Below, piece after piece: positions 23,367-33,432 of a stretch of 64,000 bases of DNA. The notes beneath the pieces were generated by a model. The model saw nothing but the letters and a program-made list of their open reading frames with translations, had not been told where the DNA came from and did no database searches. The position numbers and the translations under genes are program-made. Origin of the DNA: Serripes groenlandicus. Taxonomy: Eukaryota; Mollusca; Bivalvia; Cardiida; Cardiidae. The DNA lies in assembly GCA_031761405.1 (NCBI GenBank), contig JASEVX010000011.1:39294887-39358886 (forward strand), in the 5' to 3' direction. How positions within the stretch are numbered: position 1 is the stretch's first letter; every line of letters begins with the position of its first letter.

Positions 23367-24155
23367 GTTTTTAAGACTGAAGAACGCTTGGGCGTAGGAA
23401 CTTCATACTTGGTATGCAGGTTGGTCATGACCAGTAGATGACCCCTATTGATTTTGATGTCAGAATGTCAAAGGTCCAGGTTATGGTGACCTTGTGAGGT
23501 AAAAAACGGTTTCCGCTCAATAACAGAAGAACGCTTGGGCCGATCGGAACTTCATACTTGGTATGCAGTTTGGCCATGCTCAGTAGAAAGACTCCTATTG
23601 ATTTTGAGGTCATGGAAGTTAATACTTGGTGTGCAGGTTGGTCACCACCAGCAGATGACCCCTATTGATTTTGAGGTCACTATATCAAAGGTCAAGGACA
23701 TGGTAACCTTCAGCTGAAAAATGGTTTCCGCTCAATAACTTAAGAATGCTTATGTCGAGGAACTTCGTACCTGGTGTGCAGGTTGGTCCTAACCAGTAGT
23801 TGATTTTGTTTGATTTTGAGGTCACAAGGTCAAACGTCACGGTAACCTTCAGTTGATAAATGGTGTTTACTCAATAACTCAAGAACGCTTATTCCCAGGA
23901 ACTTCATACTTGGTGTGCAGGTTGATCCTAACCTGTAGATAACCAATGGTTTCCGCTCAATAACTCAGGCCCAGGAACTTCATACTTGGTGTGCAGGTTG
24001 GTCACCACCAGCAAATGACCCCTATTGATTTTGATGTCACTAGGTCAAAGGTCAAGGTCACAGTGGTCAAGGTCACGGTGACATTGGGCTGAAAAATGGT
24101 TCCTCCCCTACGACCAGACAAATGGGGAGACAAGCGTTTTTTCAAAAAAGCAATC
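23367..24155 (+). mobile_element. Tandem-repeat element with GGAACTTCATACTTGG module
   Basis: About six irregular units of up to ~150 bp contain TTCATACTTGGTRTGCAGG, ATGACCCCTATTGATTTTG and GGTCAAGGTCACGGTGAC. The tail reads GGGGAGACAAGCGTTTTTTC and ATCTCTAGTT. It abuts a truncated T-MITE (23270-23366). Confidence 0.65.
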
Positions 24156-24699
24156 TCTAGTTACCCTTTTAATTGCTATATAATATGACATGGGACAATT
24201 TTGTCTGGGCTAGTTCTCAGCAACTACTGTATTAAATTTAATGAAACTTTTTTGAAAGCTTTACTTAAAGATGATAGATGCATATTATCGGATCCCAATT
24301 CCTGTGTCCTGGCTATACTTCTGTATGTAGAAAAGAGTTAAAAAGGCATAATTTTCAAGCTCCTTTGGAAAGATCGTCAGTTCTATTGTTTATACATTTT
24401 GCCATATGAAAAAAACTAATAAAAAGAATAAAAAGGCATATTTCTTCCAGTCAATAATTGTTTGAGGTAACTTAAACAATCTCATCATATCCTTGAGACA
24501 AGGGTTCGTTCGTTCATTGTCGTTGTTTACCCTCGCACTCGACTAAAGACAAGGGTTTCTTACACCATCATTATTTATAGTTATGAATATGCACAGTAAA
24601 AACCGTTAGTCAGGAATTTTAGGAACCTCTTCGGAATTTATTTGTTTTCAATTAGATATTTATTAATTTATGAGCTGGTTTAACCCATTATTACCTGAA

Positions 24700-25110
24700 A
24701 ATAGATATGCCATGTCTGGTGATTTGGGGTCGCGTGTTGCAACTGCGTAGTACGGTGATGACTCTGTGGTATTTAGCCTGTGTATACAATGATACTGTCT
24801 CATTAGAGTCTTCACTATCCAGCCATGATAATAGAAAGGCCTAAATGCATCTTTTGATTTGGGGTCGCGTGTCGAAACTGTGTAGTACAGTGATGACTCT
24901 TGCACTTAGCCTGTGTGTACAATGTTGCTATCTCTGGCACTTAGCCTGTGTATACAATGTTGCTATCTCTGGCACTTAGCCTGTGTATACAATGTTGCTA
25001 TCTCTGGCACTTAGCCTGTGTATACAATGTTGCTATCTCTGGCACTTAGCCTGTGTATACAATGTTGCTGTCTCATCAGAGTCTTCGCTATCCAGCCATG
25101 ATGTTGTAAA
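24700..25110. repeat. Tandem repeat region: ~140-bp unit followed by 35-bp units
   Basis: A unit with GATTTGGGGTCGCGTGT, ACTGYGTAGTAC and TTAGCCTGTGTATACAATG appears twice (24718 and 24857). Within the second, CACTTAGCCTGTGTATACAATG plus TTGCTATCTCTGG (35 bp) is repeated about five times (24903-25070). The last unit breaks off in CTATCCAGCCATGATG just before the SINE tail. Similar sequence (GGGCCTCAATGCATCTT) resumes after the SINE head at 29057, so the SINE may have landed in this repeat. Confidence 0.75.
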
Positions 25111-25114
25111 GATC

Positions 25115-25277
25115 TATGATTGAATGATTTGGTTGGGGTTAAACGCCGCTTTCAACAATTTTTCAATCATATCAGGTTCACCTACTCATTTTTTCCTGGT
25201 TTTCTCACACCAGTACTCCTCACAATAGACTCTCCAAGCAACTAGCTGCTTTTTCACATAAACTGTTAGCCCATTGG
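25115..25277 (-). mobile_element. tRNA-derived SINE, tail half (split by the hAT element)
   Basis: On the minus strand it resumes CCAATGGGCTAACAG and runs through AAAAAGCAGCTAGTTGC and AGTACTGGTGTGA to AATTGTTGAAAGCGGCGTT, ending in an ATTCAATCAT-type tail. Removing the hAT element and one CATTGG copy gives CTTACACCAATGGGCTAACAG, the same length as CTTCCACAAATGTGCTAACAG in the intact copy at 48150. Confidence 0.85.
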
Positions 25278-25460
25278 CAGTGTGTTCTCCAGACCAAAAT
25301 ATTTGGGGGTCATATATGACCCCCTAGTTGAAAATTTGGGGGTCATTTGAAAATGTTGGGGGTCATTAAAAAAATTGGGGTCACACGCTGTCACATGTTG
25401 TCATTAATTTAAGAAACCATAAACAATGAAAACTGGTGTAATTAACTTTTAATCAAATTT

Positions 25461-25466
25461 TTTAAT
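25461..25466 (-). promoter_or_regulatory. Possible polyadenylation signal of the hAT transposase gene
   Basis: ATTAAA on the minus strand, 14 bases past the stop codon; a second ATTAAA lies at 25448-25453. This common variant signal is also expected by chance in AT-rich DNA. Confidence 0.3.
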
Positions 25467-25480
25467 TTTAAGTCAAGTGA

Positions 25481-26441
25481 TTAATTTGCATACAATTTTC
25501 TTTTCTTAGCTTCTTTCCATTTAAACAAAGCTGCTTTAAAATCAAACTTTTCAATTTCTGGACCGAGGGAAATGTTCATAAGAGTGTCAAGTCTCTCACT
25601 TGACAACCTGTTTCTTGATGATACTTTAATATTATTTTGAACACTGAACCCTCGCTCCACTGTTGCTGTTTGAAGAGGAACTAAGACAGCTACCATACTG
25701 AGCTTAGTCAAATTGGGAAAAGAGTCTGGGTGATTGGATGCCAGTAGCTTCCATGTGGATGCTACTGTATGACATGGGTACTGCTGTTGAACAACCAAGG
25801 CTTTACACTGGTCCCACTCAATAAGTGTTTGCTCTTCATGAATTAGGGCCGGCTTGCCATTAGATTCGTGACCAAAATGTTCAACTAGAGTCTGAATCTG
25901 TGCTACACCATAGCTTTTCCTGTCATCTTCAGATAAAAGTGATAGACCCCTCAGACTAAGCACTGACATGTTTGATACAATATCTGTTGAAACAGCTGGA
26001 AATCTTCGCTCAATTTCATGGATCAGATTGCCAAGGAATGACTGTCTTGTCTTTTCAAACTGCTGACGAAGCACTGGGGTATCAACAACCTTAACACCCT
26101 TAAACTCTGTGAGCTTTTCACCTGCAGCCTGTTTAAACTCGGACACATGATCACCGTCATTGGATTTTAACCATTCAAGCTGCTGAACAACACTGTCAAC
26201 ACTTGGTCTAAGCATGGCAAGATCAATGTTTTCTTTTTGAAAGAATAAACTAAGCTGAGTTATTTTTGGAATTATATCCATTAGTAGATGGGTTGTGGCA
26301 ATGAAGGCAAAAGAAGTGATCTTCTTAAAGAACCCCTTGGCTACACTGTCATTTGAAGATTCCATTTCAGTTTCCATGTATGTTGCCAGTGATGCCCAAG
26401 TTCTGTAAACTGTTTGTAGAGCTGAGTACATGGAAAACCAC
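25481..26441 (-). CDS. hAT transposase, exon 2 (insertion domain, catalytic Glu, C-terminal dimerisation region)
   Basis: Joined to the upstream exon across a 604-bp intron (26442-27045), it completes residues 401-720; 2,163 coding bases are exactly 721 codons. The acceptor is TTTATATACATTCAG/GTGG. The junction rebuilds HSVRWFSMYSAL, including the conserved Arg-Trp of hAT transposases (W402), which neither exon carries alone. The C-terminal part has TATVERGFSVQNNIK, where E663 corresponds to the third acidic catalytic residue, followed by SSRNRLSSERLDTLM, the hAT dimerisation signature. With D242 and D308 the DDE triad looks complete. The frame ends in TAA at 25481. ATTAAA signals lie within 40 bases downstream. 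The first Met of the open frame (residue 405) is internal, not a start. Confidence 0.9.
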
Positions 26442-26502
26442 CTGAATGTATATAAATAAACGCATGATTAGTTAAATCAAAATATAGTTTGATAAGAAGT
26501 GG

Positions 26503-26710
26503 TTACTCCCTTTCCCACTTGCAGCAGACGGCTTTTTGAAAACATAGTGGCAAAAGAAGAAATTGCACAAAACGTGCAATTTCTCCTTTTGCCACAATGT
26601 TTTCCACTTATTTTCATAGGTTATCCATTCAATTACTGATGTTTTCTATGTTTTGACAAAATATATTCAAAGTTGTCTGCTGCAGAAATTTTGTATGGGG
26701 GAAAGGGTTA
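26503..26710 (-). mobile_element. T-MITE inside the transposase intron
   Basis: Ends read ACTCCCTTTCCC and GGGAAAGGGTTA around the usual foldback (GAAATTGCAC / GTGCAATTTC). It lies wholly inside the 604-bp intron, so splicing would remove it from the message. About 17 bases of the left arm are missing relative to full copies. It must be younger than the hAT insertion, or have travelled with the element. Confidence 0.85.
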
Positions 26711-27045
26711 TGTATGCTAATGTAGAGCATCTTTCTGTTATGGCTGGTTTGATAGACTTTTACTATTTAATATCACTTATAGATAGCATGACTGTTTAGT
26801 ATGAGTGTGTACTGACAAATAAACTCTGGGGTTTATCCTATGTTTAAATTTGTATTTTCAATTCCTTTCTATCATGATCATGAATATTAAATGTGATAGT
26901 GTTGTCAATTAAATTTAAATTTAATGTTTTATAACTAATTTGTTATAATATATATGTGTATACATAATAACTTTTTATTTTATTAATAACTGTTCTGTAT
27001 TTTATGCATGTATAGTGTAGTTAATATAATAAATTAAGTATATAC

Positions 27046-28247
27046 CTCACACTGTGCAGCTCCTTGTACATAAGTTTTGGGTCATGCAATATATCCTGGA
27101 TTTCTTTCACCTTTTCACGTCGCAGGGCAGATCGCTTGAAATGGTAAAATATATCAGACAATATTTGCTGGTAGGCTTTCAAGTATGGAATTTTCTCAGC
27201 TGCTTGGCTTGAGCAAAGTGCTAGTCTGTGAGCTATGCAGTGCACTCCAAGAACAAATGGGGAGTCTTCTCTTCTAACTAGTGCCACAAAACCATTTTTG
27301 GAACCAGTCATAACTGAAGCTCCATCTGAGCCAACCACAATCACTTTATCCAGAGAAATTCCGCGCAAGGACAGGGTTTCTTTTACAGCTGCATGTATTG
27401 TCTTAGCAGTTCCATTCTTTATGTGCATATTGCTAATGAAAAGAGTTTCCGGATCAAAGCCAGGCGATACTGTTCTAGCATACAATAAAAGTTTCTTAGT
27501 CACTGATATGTCACAACTTTCGTCAAGAAGAATGGCTATGAAAGGGCTTGATGTTAATTTCTCGTTCGTAGTCTCAAGAAGTACGGAAACTATGGCATCC
27601 TGCATTTCTTCAGCTGATGTATGTGAGGTGTATGAAGATGCTCCTACATGCAGCTCATCTGGAAATGTGCAGCCTTGCAACTTTTGCAAATTGAGAAGTG
27701 ATTTGTGTTTAGAAGTTGGCAGCTGTTCTTTCCCTAGCCAGTACACTGACCTGAGCCCCCCAATTGCAGCATCATTTTTCGCCATTATCAGTGATACGGT
27801 TTGCTTTTGCATGGTGCATCTCAGGGACTGGGCTTCCAAGGCTGATTTATGCTGCACAGAGGATATATGTCTCGTCAAAGTGGAGTGTCGAAAGTTTGTA
27901 CAGCCATGTGTAAATGGATTATCTTTACCTTCGGCAATACATGTTGTACAGGTCATTTTTCCGTACTCGTATTTAAGCCACGGGTTTTTCGAAAGCCATT
28001 CGTCGCAAAATTCTCGTTTTACAGCCTTTTTGCTTGTTTTTTTTTCTGACGATACCTTTTCAGACGAAGAAGAGGGCATTTCACATTCATGTTGGGGCTG
28101 GGGCTCGCTTTCTTTACTTTTCGACGAGAAAAATGATGTCAAACGACGCTGCTTAGCAGCCGATGGATCCGACATTTTTACCTGGATATTTACGTCAGAG
28201 ACAGAATCGGCACATATCGGCACTTTCGCTACCTTACATTTAACCAA
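27046..28247 (-). CDS. hAT transposase, exon 1 (BED/TTF finger and N-terminal half of the RNase-H-like core)
   Basis: This exon encodes residues 1-401 of a 720-residue transposase of the ZNF862/KIAA1586-like hAT type, which would cut the element's ends and paste it elsewhere in the nucleus. Two starts are possible: M1, or M25 (MSDPSAAKQRR), which looks more typical. Residues 33-40, QRRLTSFF, match the PCNA-binding PIP-box pattern. A Ser/Lys-rich stretch (41-77) precedes a zinc finger with C100, C103, H127 and H133. The hAT core follows: D242 in LLDES, D308 in VGSDGAS and the C337-x2-H340 motif in GVHCIAH. The exon ends at a donor, GTGAG/GTATATAC, splitting an Arg codon. Without splicing, the frame stops after seven foreign residues. 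The 346-residue open frame on the opposite strand is a shadow of this exon. Confidence 0.9.
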
Positions 28248-28912
28248 AATCTGCCGAGATGTGTCGAATGTTTAAATACTCGGTCATATGATAATGAGCG
28301 CTTTACATAAGTAGATACATTAAATATTTTTTATTTATATAAAGTGATGAATACTGCGTATGAAGGAAAACAGAGTAACTAATGTAAACAATCTGTAGAA
28401 CAATGTTTTCAATATGTTAGTTACCCGACTGTGTAGTGAATCAGTAGCCAATCACGTATCGAGGCGCGCTCTTAAAATAGTAACACATATGTAAACATGC
28501 TCTGATATGCGGACTGTATGACACGTGGTTTAAATCGCTCTCTCTGATTGGCTGACTGATAATCAAGCCCTTCTTGGATTAATGTGAGACCCACAAAAGT
28601 TAACATATTTGCATAGACGGGTACTCTTAAATACGTTACGATACTGGTGTACTAGTTTAAAAAAGACCGATTTTAACAATAGAGGGGAACCCAGTCTACG
28701 GTTCTCGATATCAATGAAAAACCGAGCGTGTAAATTTATCATATGACTCTCGCAATGAAATCTATCGAGTTTAAGCTGATTTGTCCCCAAGATCGACTGA
28801 ATTTGTTCTCATTTGTGTTGCGTCATAAAAGACCCAGCTTTTCAATTGATATGCGTCAATGTCAATTAAATTGCGTCAAAGACGCGCAAAACGCGCTCTA
28901 GAGAAAACACTG

Positions 28913-29050
28913 CATTGGTGTAAGACGAATGACGCTGGTCACAGTGACTTTTGTCAAATGTCAGAAAGAATGTTGGCCAATCTGGTGTTCGAACTTACAA
29001 CCCCTGGAATGACAGCCCGCATCGCTACAGACTGAGCTACCGGGGCTCGG
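28913..29050 (-). mobile_element. tRNA-derived SINE, head half (split by the hAT element)
   Basis: Read on the minus strand from 29050, it starts GAGCCCCGGTAGCTCAGTCT, a tRNA-like A box, then has a B box AGTTCGAACACC and GGCC. After this comes the SINE body AACATTCTTTCTGACATTTG and GTCATTCGTCTTACACCAATG up to the hAT end. The body matches the copy at 48040-48325 base for base over most of its length. The rest of this SINE continues on the far side of the hAT element at 25115-25277. Confidence 0.85.
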
Positions 29051-29085
29051 CTATTAGGGCCTCAATGCATCTTCTGGCAAAGGGC

Positions 29086-29133
29086 TTTCAAGTCATCTGC
29101 TGCAGATCTTCGTTGTATGTGGGAAAGGGTTAA
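29086..29133 (+). mobile_element. Solo T-MITE right end
   Basis: TCATCTGCTGCAGATC and GTGGGAAAGGGTTAA only. Confidence 0.65.
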
Positions 29134-29811
29134 ATTATATATTTGACCCGAAGGATGGTGTTTGACCTTCTATAAACCAATGAGATGGCTGTATTTCATC
29201 TGCACTACTAATACATGTACTTATAGCTATTAGTTCCTAATTACATATTGAAACAGAATTTTTTTTTCTAATACTTGAAATTGAAGATATGGCAATTTGG
29301 TCTCCCAAGCATTTGCCGTCACACAACAGAGAGAGTAATAGCAGGTTCCAATGCCTCCAACCTTACTTTAAGTGCTAAGTGATACTTAAGGTAAATACTT
29401 AAAAGCTTATTTCATCATTTTTGTTTCCTCATTAAATATGCCGAAGTATTTGATTTCTTAACAAATGTTGTAAGTCAACAACAGGGTCACTATTTTTGCC
29501 AACTTTGTCATTTATTTATAGATATATGGTACATTCCACCATTCGTGTTTTACAAATTGTAAGGGAAACAAAAATGATGAAATAATGCTTTCAACTATTA
29601 AAGTATTACTTAGCGCTAAGTAAGATTGTTGGAATTATACCCAGTTCTTAAGTTGGATGGTAAAAATATATTGAAGTTTTTTTTGATGAATTTTTATTTA
29701 CTTCCAATCTTATTTTAAAATGATCATTATAAAAGGTAGATAAGGTTTAGGAGACATATATTTCCTAGAAATGATCTCCCTTGATGCTTGAACTTAAACA
29801 GTGTTACCCCT
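29134..29811. other. AT-rich stretch with no assigned feature
   Basis: It contains an inverted pair around AAGTGCTAAGTGATACTTA (29367) and AGTATTACTTAGCGCTAAGT (29602), about 240 bp apart, with GGAAACAAAAATGATGAAAT echoing AAATGAGGAAACAAAAATGA in the other orientation. It may be an old foldback element. No coding signal. Confidence 0.4.
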
Positions 29812-29905
29812 CCTTTCCCACATACAACAAATGCAATAACTTTGAAAAGATCTATGCAATGTTATGGAACATCTTAATAAATGAAGATACAATTATTGAG
29901 TTGAA
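29812..29905 (+). mobile_element. T-MITE left-arm fragment
   Basis: CCTTTCCCACATACAACAAA and ATCTTAATAAATGAAGATAC match the arm and middle of diverged copies. Confidence 0.5.
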
Positions 29906-29977
29906 CTGTGAGGCCAAATTTTACTCTCAATATTCTAGATGCTACATAATTGTATGATTTGTTACCTCATAATTATT

Positions 29978-30700
29978 TTTAGCTCACCAGAGCACGTAGT
30001 TCTCAAGGTGAGTTATTGTGATCGCCTTTTGTTCGTCGTCCATCGTCAACATTTGCTTGTTACTACTCTAGAGGCAACATTTTGCATCCAATCTTTATGA
30101 AAGTTTATCAGAACATATATCTCCATCAACTCTAGGCCAAGTTCGAAACTGGGTCATGTGGGGTCAAAAGCTAGGTCACTAGGTCAAATTTAAAGAAAAT
30201 CTTGTTAACACTCTGGAAGCCACATTTTTTTCTTGAGCATGTTGAAACTTTGTCAAAATGTTTGTCTAAGTAATATCTAGGCCAAGTTCGAAACTGGGTC
30301 ATTACCGGTCAAAAACTAGGTCATTAGGTCAAATTTATGAAAAATCTTGTTAACTCTCTGGAAGCCACATTTTTGGCTTGAGCATGTTAAAACTTTGTCA
30401 GAATGTTTGTCTTAGTGATATCTAGGCCAAGTTTGAAACTGGGTCATGTCCGGTCAAAAACTAGGTCATTAGGTCAAATTTATGAAAAATCTTGTTAACT
30501 CTCTGGAAGCAATATTTTTGGCTTGAGCATGTTGAAACTTTGTCAGAACTGACACTATAGAGATTTCATTTTTGACTTGGAGCAGCTTGAAATTTTGTCA
30601 GAAAGATTGTCTTGATGGTATTGCCATTGGCGCTGAAAGAGTTAAGTCTTAAAAAGCCCATTCTCAGGTGAGCGATCCATGGCCTCATGGCCCTCTTGTT
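29978..30700 (+). mobile_element. AGCTCACC...CTCTTGTT element with a different, 145-bp module
   Basis: Head AGCTCACCAGAGCACGTAG and tail CAGGTGAGCGATCCATGG ... CCCTCTTGTT belong to the same type as 2861-4230. The inside is unrelated: units with AGTTCGAAACTGGGTCAT at 30142, 30287 and 30432. Near 30630 it includes TTGGCGCTGAAAGAGTTAAG, the right end of the CTTTTCAGCGCC foldback family. Confidence 0.7.
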
Positions 30701-30907
30701 TCAAAGCAGGCTTTAAACTATCGTATCAAGTAAGCAATTTAGCAAAAAGTGTGGAGCAATTAAGTCTATGTGAAAAGAAAATACATAAATTTATTTCCAT
30801 GAAGAAAGTGCCAAATTTAGACTCCCAAGTCATAAAATTTGTTGTTGCACCCATGTTTTATGGTGTCAATAAGTTTTATTTTTTTATTAATATTATCTTG
30901 CTGGCTT

Positions 30908-31260
30908 ATCCCTCTCTTTCCCACAAAAAAACAACAAATCTGCAGCATATATATGACTTAATTTAACAATTCACATTACTTTTCAAATGTCGTATGCTTT
31001 ACAATCATCAGACGAACAATTTCAACATTTGAATCTAGAAAACTGAAAGATTTATATAGTTAAAGAGTTGAAAATATTGCAATAAAAGGTGAAATTGCTC
31101 ATTTGTTTTCAATGTTTTCAATTAATTGATAAAGAGTTAGTATAATAATTGAATAAAGTTGAAAACAACGTTTTGAGCAACATTTCCTTTTGTCACAGTG
31201 TTTTCAAAAGTCGTCTGCTGCAGAGGCGTCGGAAAGTGTCTGTACATGGGAAAAGGTTAA
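30908..31260 (+). mobile_element. T-MITE, long diverged copy
   Basis: CCTCTCTTTCCCACAAAAA to GGGAAAAGGTTAA. Two decayed foldback centres suggest a fused pair. Confidence 0.6.
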
Positions 31261-31635
31261 CTATCTTCTATGGGTACTCAAAAGACTTATATCATTTGAA
31301 AATTGCCTCAGTTAACCATTTTGATGCTGGCATTTTAAAATGGAATCGTCCAGCTTTGCATTTGTGAGGAGTCAATAGCCAATTCTTGAGGAACATCAAG
31401 ATAAAATGTTGAATTGTGTAGACAACAGTTACAGATCTCGAGTCTGGTCCTATGGTGCCCGGATTGGCTGACTTGGTCTTGCTTTATTCTGGTGGCATAA
31501 TAAGGTTTCACAAAATCTGTTACAGCAGTCACATGAGTTGTTTCCACAAAATATATATACGGTTTAGAGGTCAATTAAGGATTTCACAAATAGAATAATT
31601 GTCATATCTAAAGTTCTATATACAACTTAAAGGTT

Positions 31636-31875
31636 TTAATTCTGTCCCACTTCAACAAATTTGCAGCAGGCGACTTTAAAATCATCTAGGTACATATATA
31701 TGGAAAATCTCTATATAAGACATTTTAAATATTGAAAACATTTGAAAACATTGTGACAAATGGAGAAATTGTTCAGAATGAGCAATTTCTCCATATGTTA
31801 TGATTATGTAACAATGTTTTCAAAATCTCCCTGCTGCAGAGTTGTAGAAAGTGTCTATATGTAGGGAAGGGTTAA
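31636..31875 (+). mobile_element. T-MITE with good foldback
   Basis: TTAATTCTGTCCCACTTCAAC to GGGAAGGGTTAA. GGAGAAATTG / CAATTTCTCC pair at the centre. Confidence 0.7.
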
Positions 31876-32435
31876 GAAAAAAAAAATTCAGTAATTGAAA
31901 CTTCAGACTTTTATGACAGCTAAGACCAGCTAAAAACTCCGGCTAACCTAGCTGCACCTTTACTCCCATCAGATCAGAATCTTCTTTATATGATGTCGAT
32001 AGCTCAGACATGTTGGAGGAGGACTATCTGCTGACTCAGTTTACTTTCTTTTCAGCTGAATGGACTAAAATAATTTTTACTTTTCTCATTCTTTTACCAA
32101 CAATTAGTTTTTGTAGAAAATTAGCCAGTGCACATGGTCTTTCAAGAATTGTGTGTGGAGTGCTTGTGTGAGAGATAAAAGCCATTGATATTACAGAAAT
32201 AATGTTAAAAAGGCTTTGAGCTCGAATCAATTACTCACTCACTGTCTCGATCCTCTGTTCTGAATCATTTTTGGTGTCCCTTTATGGTTTTATACCACCA
32301 TTATAGGACTATGCAGTGAGTCAACTTAGTGACTCAAGCAATGATTTCTAGTTGATAAAATAATAATGTGGTTTTTTTTTAATTGATTCTTCAGAATTAT
32401 TTCATCAAACTCAAAGGGTCTTGATTAAATACAAG
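31876..32435. other. No clear feature
   Basis: Unique-looking DNA. The short minus-strand frame at 32036-32230 has no recognisable motif. Confidence 0.4.
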
Positions 32436-32439
32436 TTAA

Positions 32440-33405
32440 ACCTTCCTATACAAAGATGAAAATATTGTGGAAAAAGGATAAACATATTTGTTTAAAGTAT
32501 AGTATGAGCAATTACCACTTTTCCCACAATATTTCTAAATGTCATCTGAGGCAGAGAACACTGGCTTTCCCTGACTTATATGCAGATGCATACTGACGCA
32601 TAAGGTTACTAAAGAAGCAGACAAATTTTGAAATCATTGTGGCGAAATAAAAAAAGATTGCTAAAAACTTGCAAATTCTCCTTTTGCCACAATGATTTCA
32701 ACTCTTTTCAATGGGTAAAAGCATTGAGTATTTTCAAATTGGTCTGCTACAGATTTGTTGTATCCATTCAATTTTAGAGATTTTTCATTTTTGGACAAAA
32801 TATGTTCAAAGTCGTCTGCTGCAGAATTGTTGTATGTGGGAAAGGGTTAAATCAAATTCATACAATCAGGGTAGCAGATGGCTTTTTGAAAACATAGTAA
32901 CAAAAGAAGAAATTGCACAAAACGTGCAATTTCTCCTTTTGTCACAATGTTTTCCACTTTTAGTCATAGGTTGTCCATTCAATTATAGAGATTTTCCATT
33001 TTTGGACAAAATATGTTCAAAGTCGTGTGCTGCAGAATTGTTGTATGTGGGAAAGGGTTAAAACAAGGAATTTGAGGTGTGGCACTATTACTATAAATTG
33101 TTCTGTACTTTTAAAACCAAAGTTCCCTCCCTTGCATTCTTGGCTTGTTCCCAAGTTCTAAGAGAATTATGTTATGATCTGTGATTCCCATTATTTACTG
33201 CCACAGATGTCTTTTAAGCCTTTCCCACATACATCAAATCTGCAGCAATTAATAACTTTAAAAATGCACTGAAAAGGTATGGAAAATGTTTTTATAAATG
33301 AAATGAAGTATCATTATTATTAAATTGACTTGAAGACATGATTTGTAATTTCAACTTTTGCAAAAATTGTTTTTGAAAGTTGTCTGCATGTGGGTAAGTG
33401 TTCAA
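32440..33405. mobile_element. T-MITE cluster (32440-32550, 32580-32850, 32872-33061, 33213-33405)
   Basis: The second and third share near-identical right arms (GTTGTATGTGGGAAAGGGTT). The third lacks its left terminal 40 bases and starts at CAGATGGCTTTTTGAAAAC. The first and last are decayed. Confidence 0.65.
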
Positions 33406-33432
33406 CCTTATGATAAATACTACATAAGACAT

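Larger units (their letters stand above)
25278..28912 (-). mobile_element. Complete autonomous hAT-superfamily DNA transposon
   Basis: The ends are imperfect inverted repeats: CAGTGTGTTCTCCAGA at 25278 and, on the opposite strand, CAGTGTTTTCTCTAGA ending at 28912 (15 of the first 18 bases match). CAG-type ends are usual for hAT elements. Both ends are flanked by CATTGG (25272-25277 and 28913-28918), a 6-bp target duplication; 8 bp is the hAT norm. The left subterminal region has a GGGGGTCATATATGACCCCC palindrome and further GGGGGTCA repeats; the right one has TGCGTCAA repeats. Both are plausible transposase-binding sites. The body carries a two-exon transposase on the minus strand. Length is 3,635 bp. 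No frame break is visible in the transposase, so the copy could be functional; activity is not shown. Confidence 0.9.

Noticed and set aside
27235..28275. 346-residue open frame on the + strand
   Set aside because: It lies antisense to transposase exon 1, which has clear protein motifs; the frame is a shadow.
25278..28912. Host gene domesticated from a hAT transposase
   Set aside because: Terminal inverted repeats and a target duplication are still present, so it is simplest to treat it as a mobile element.
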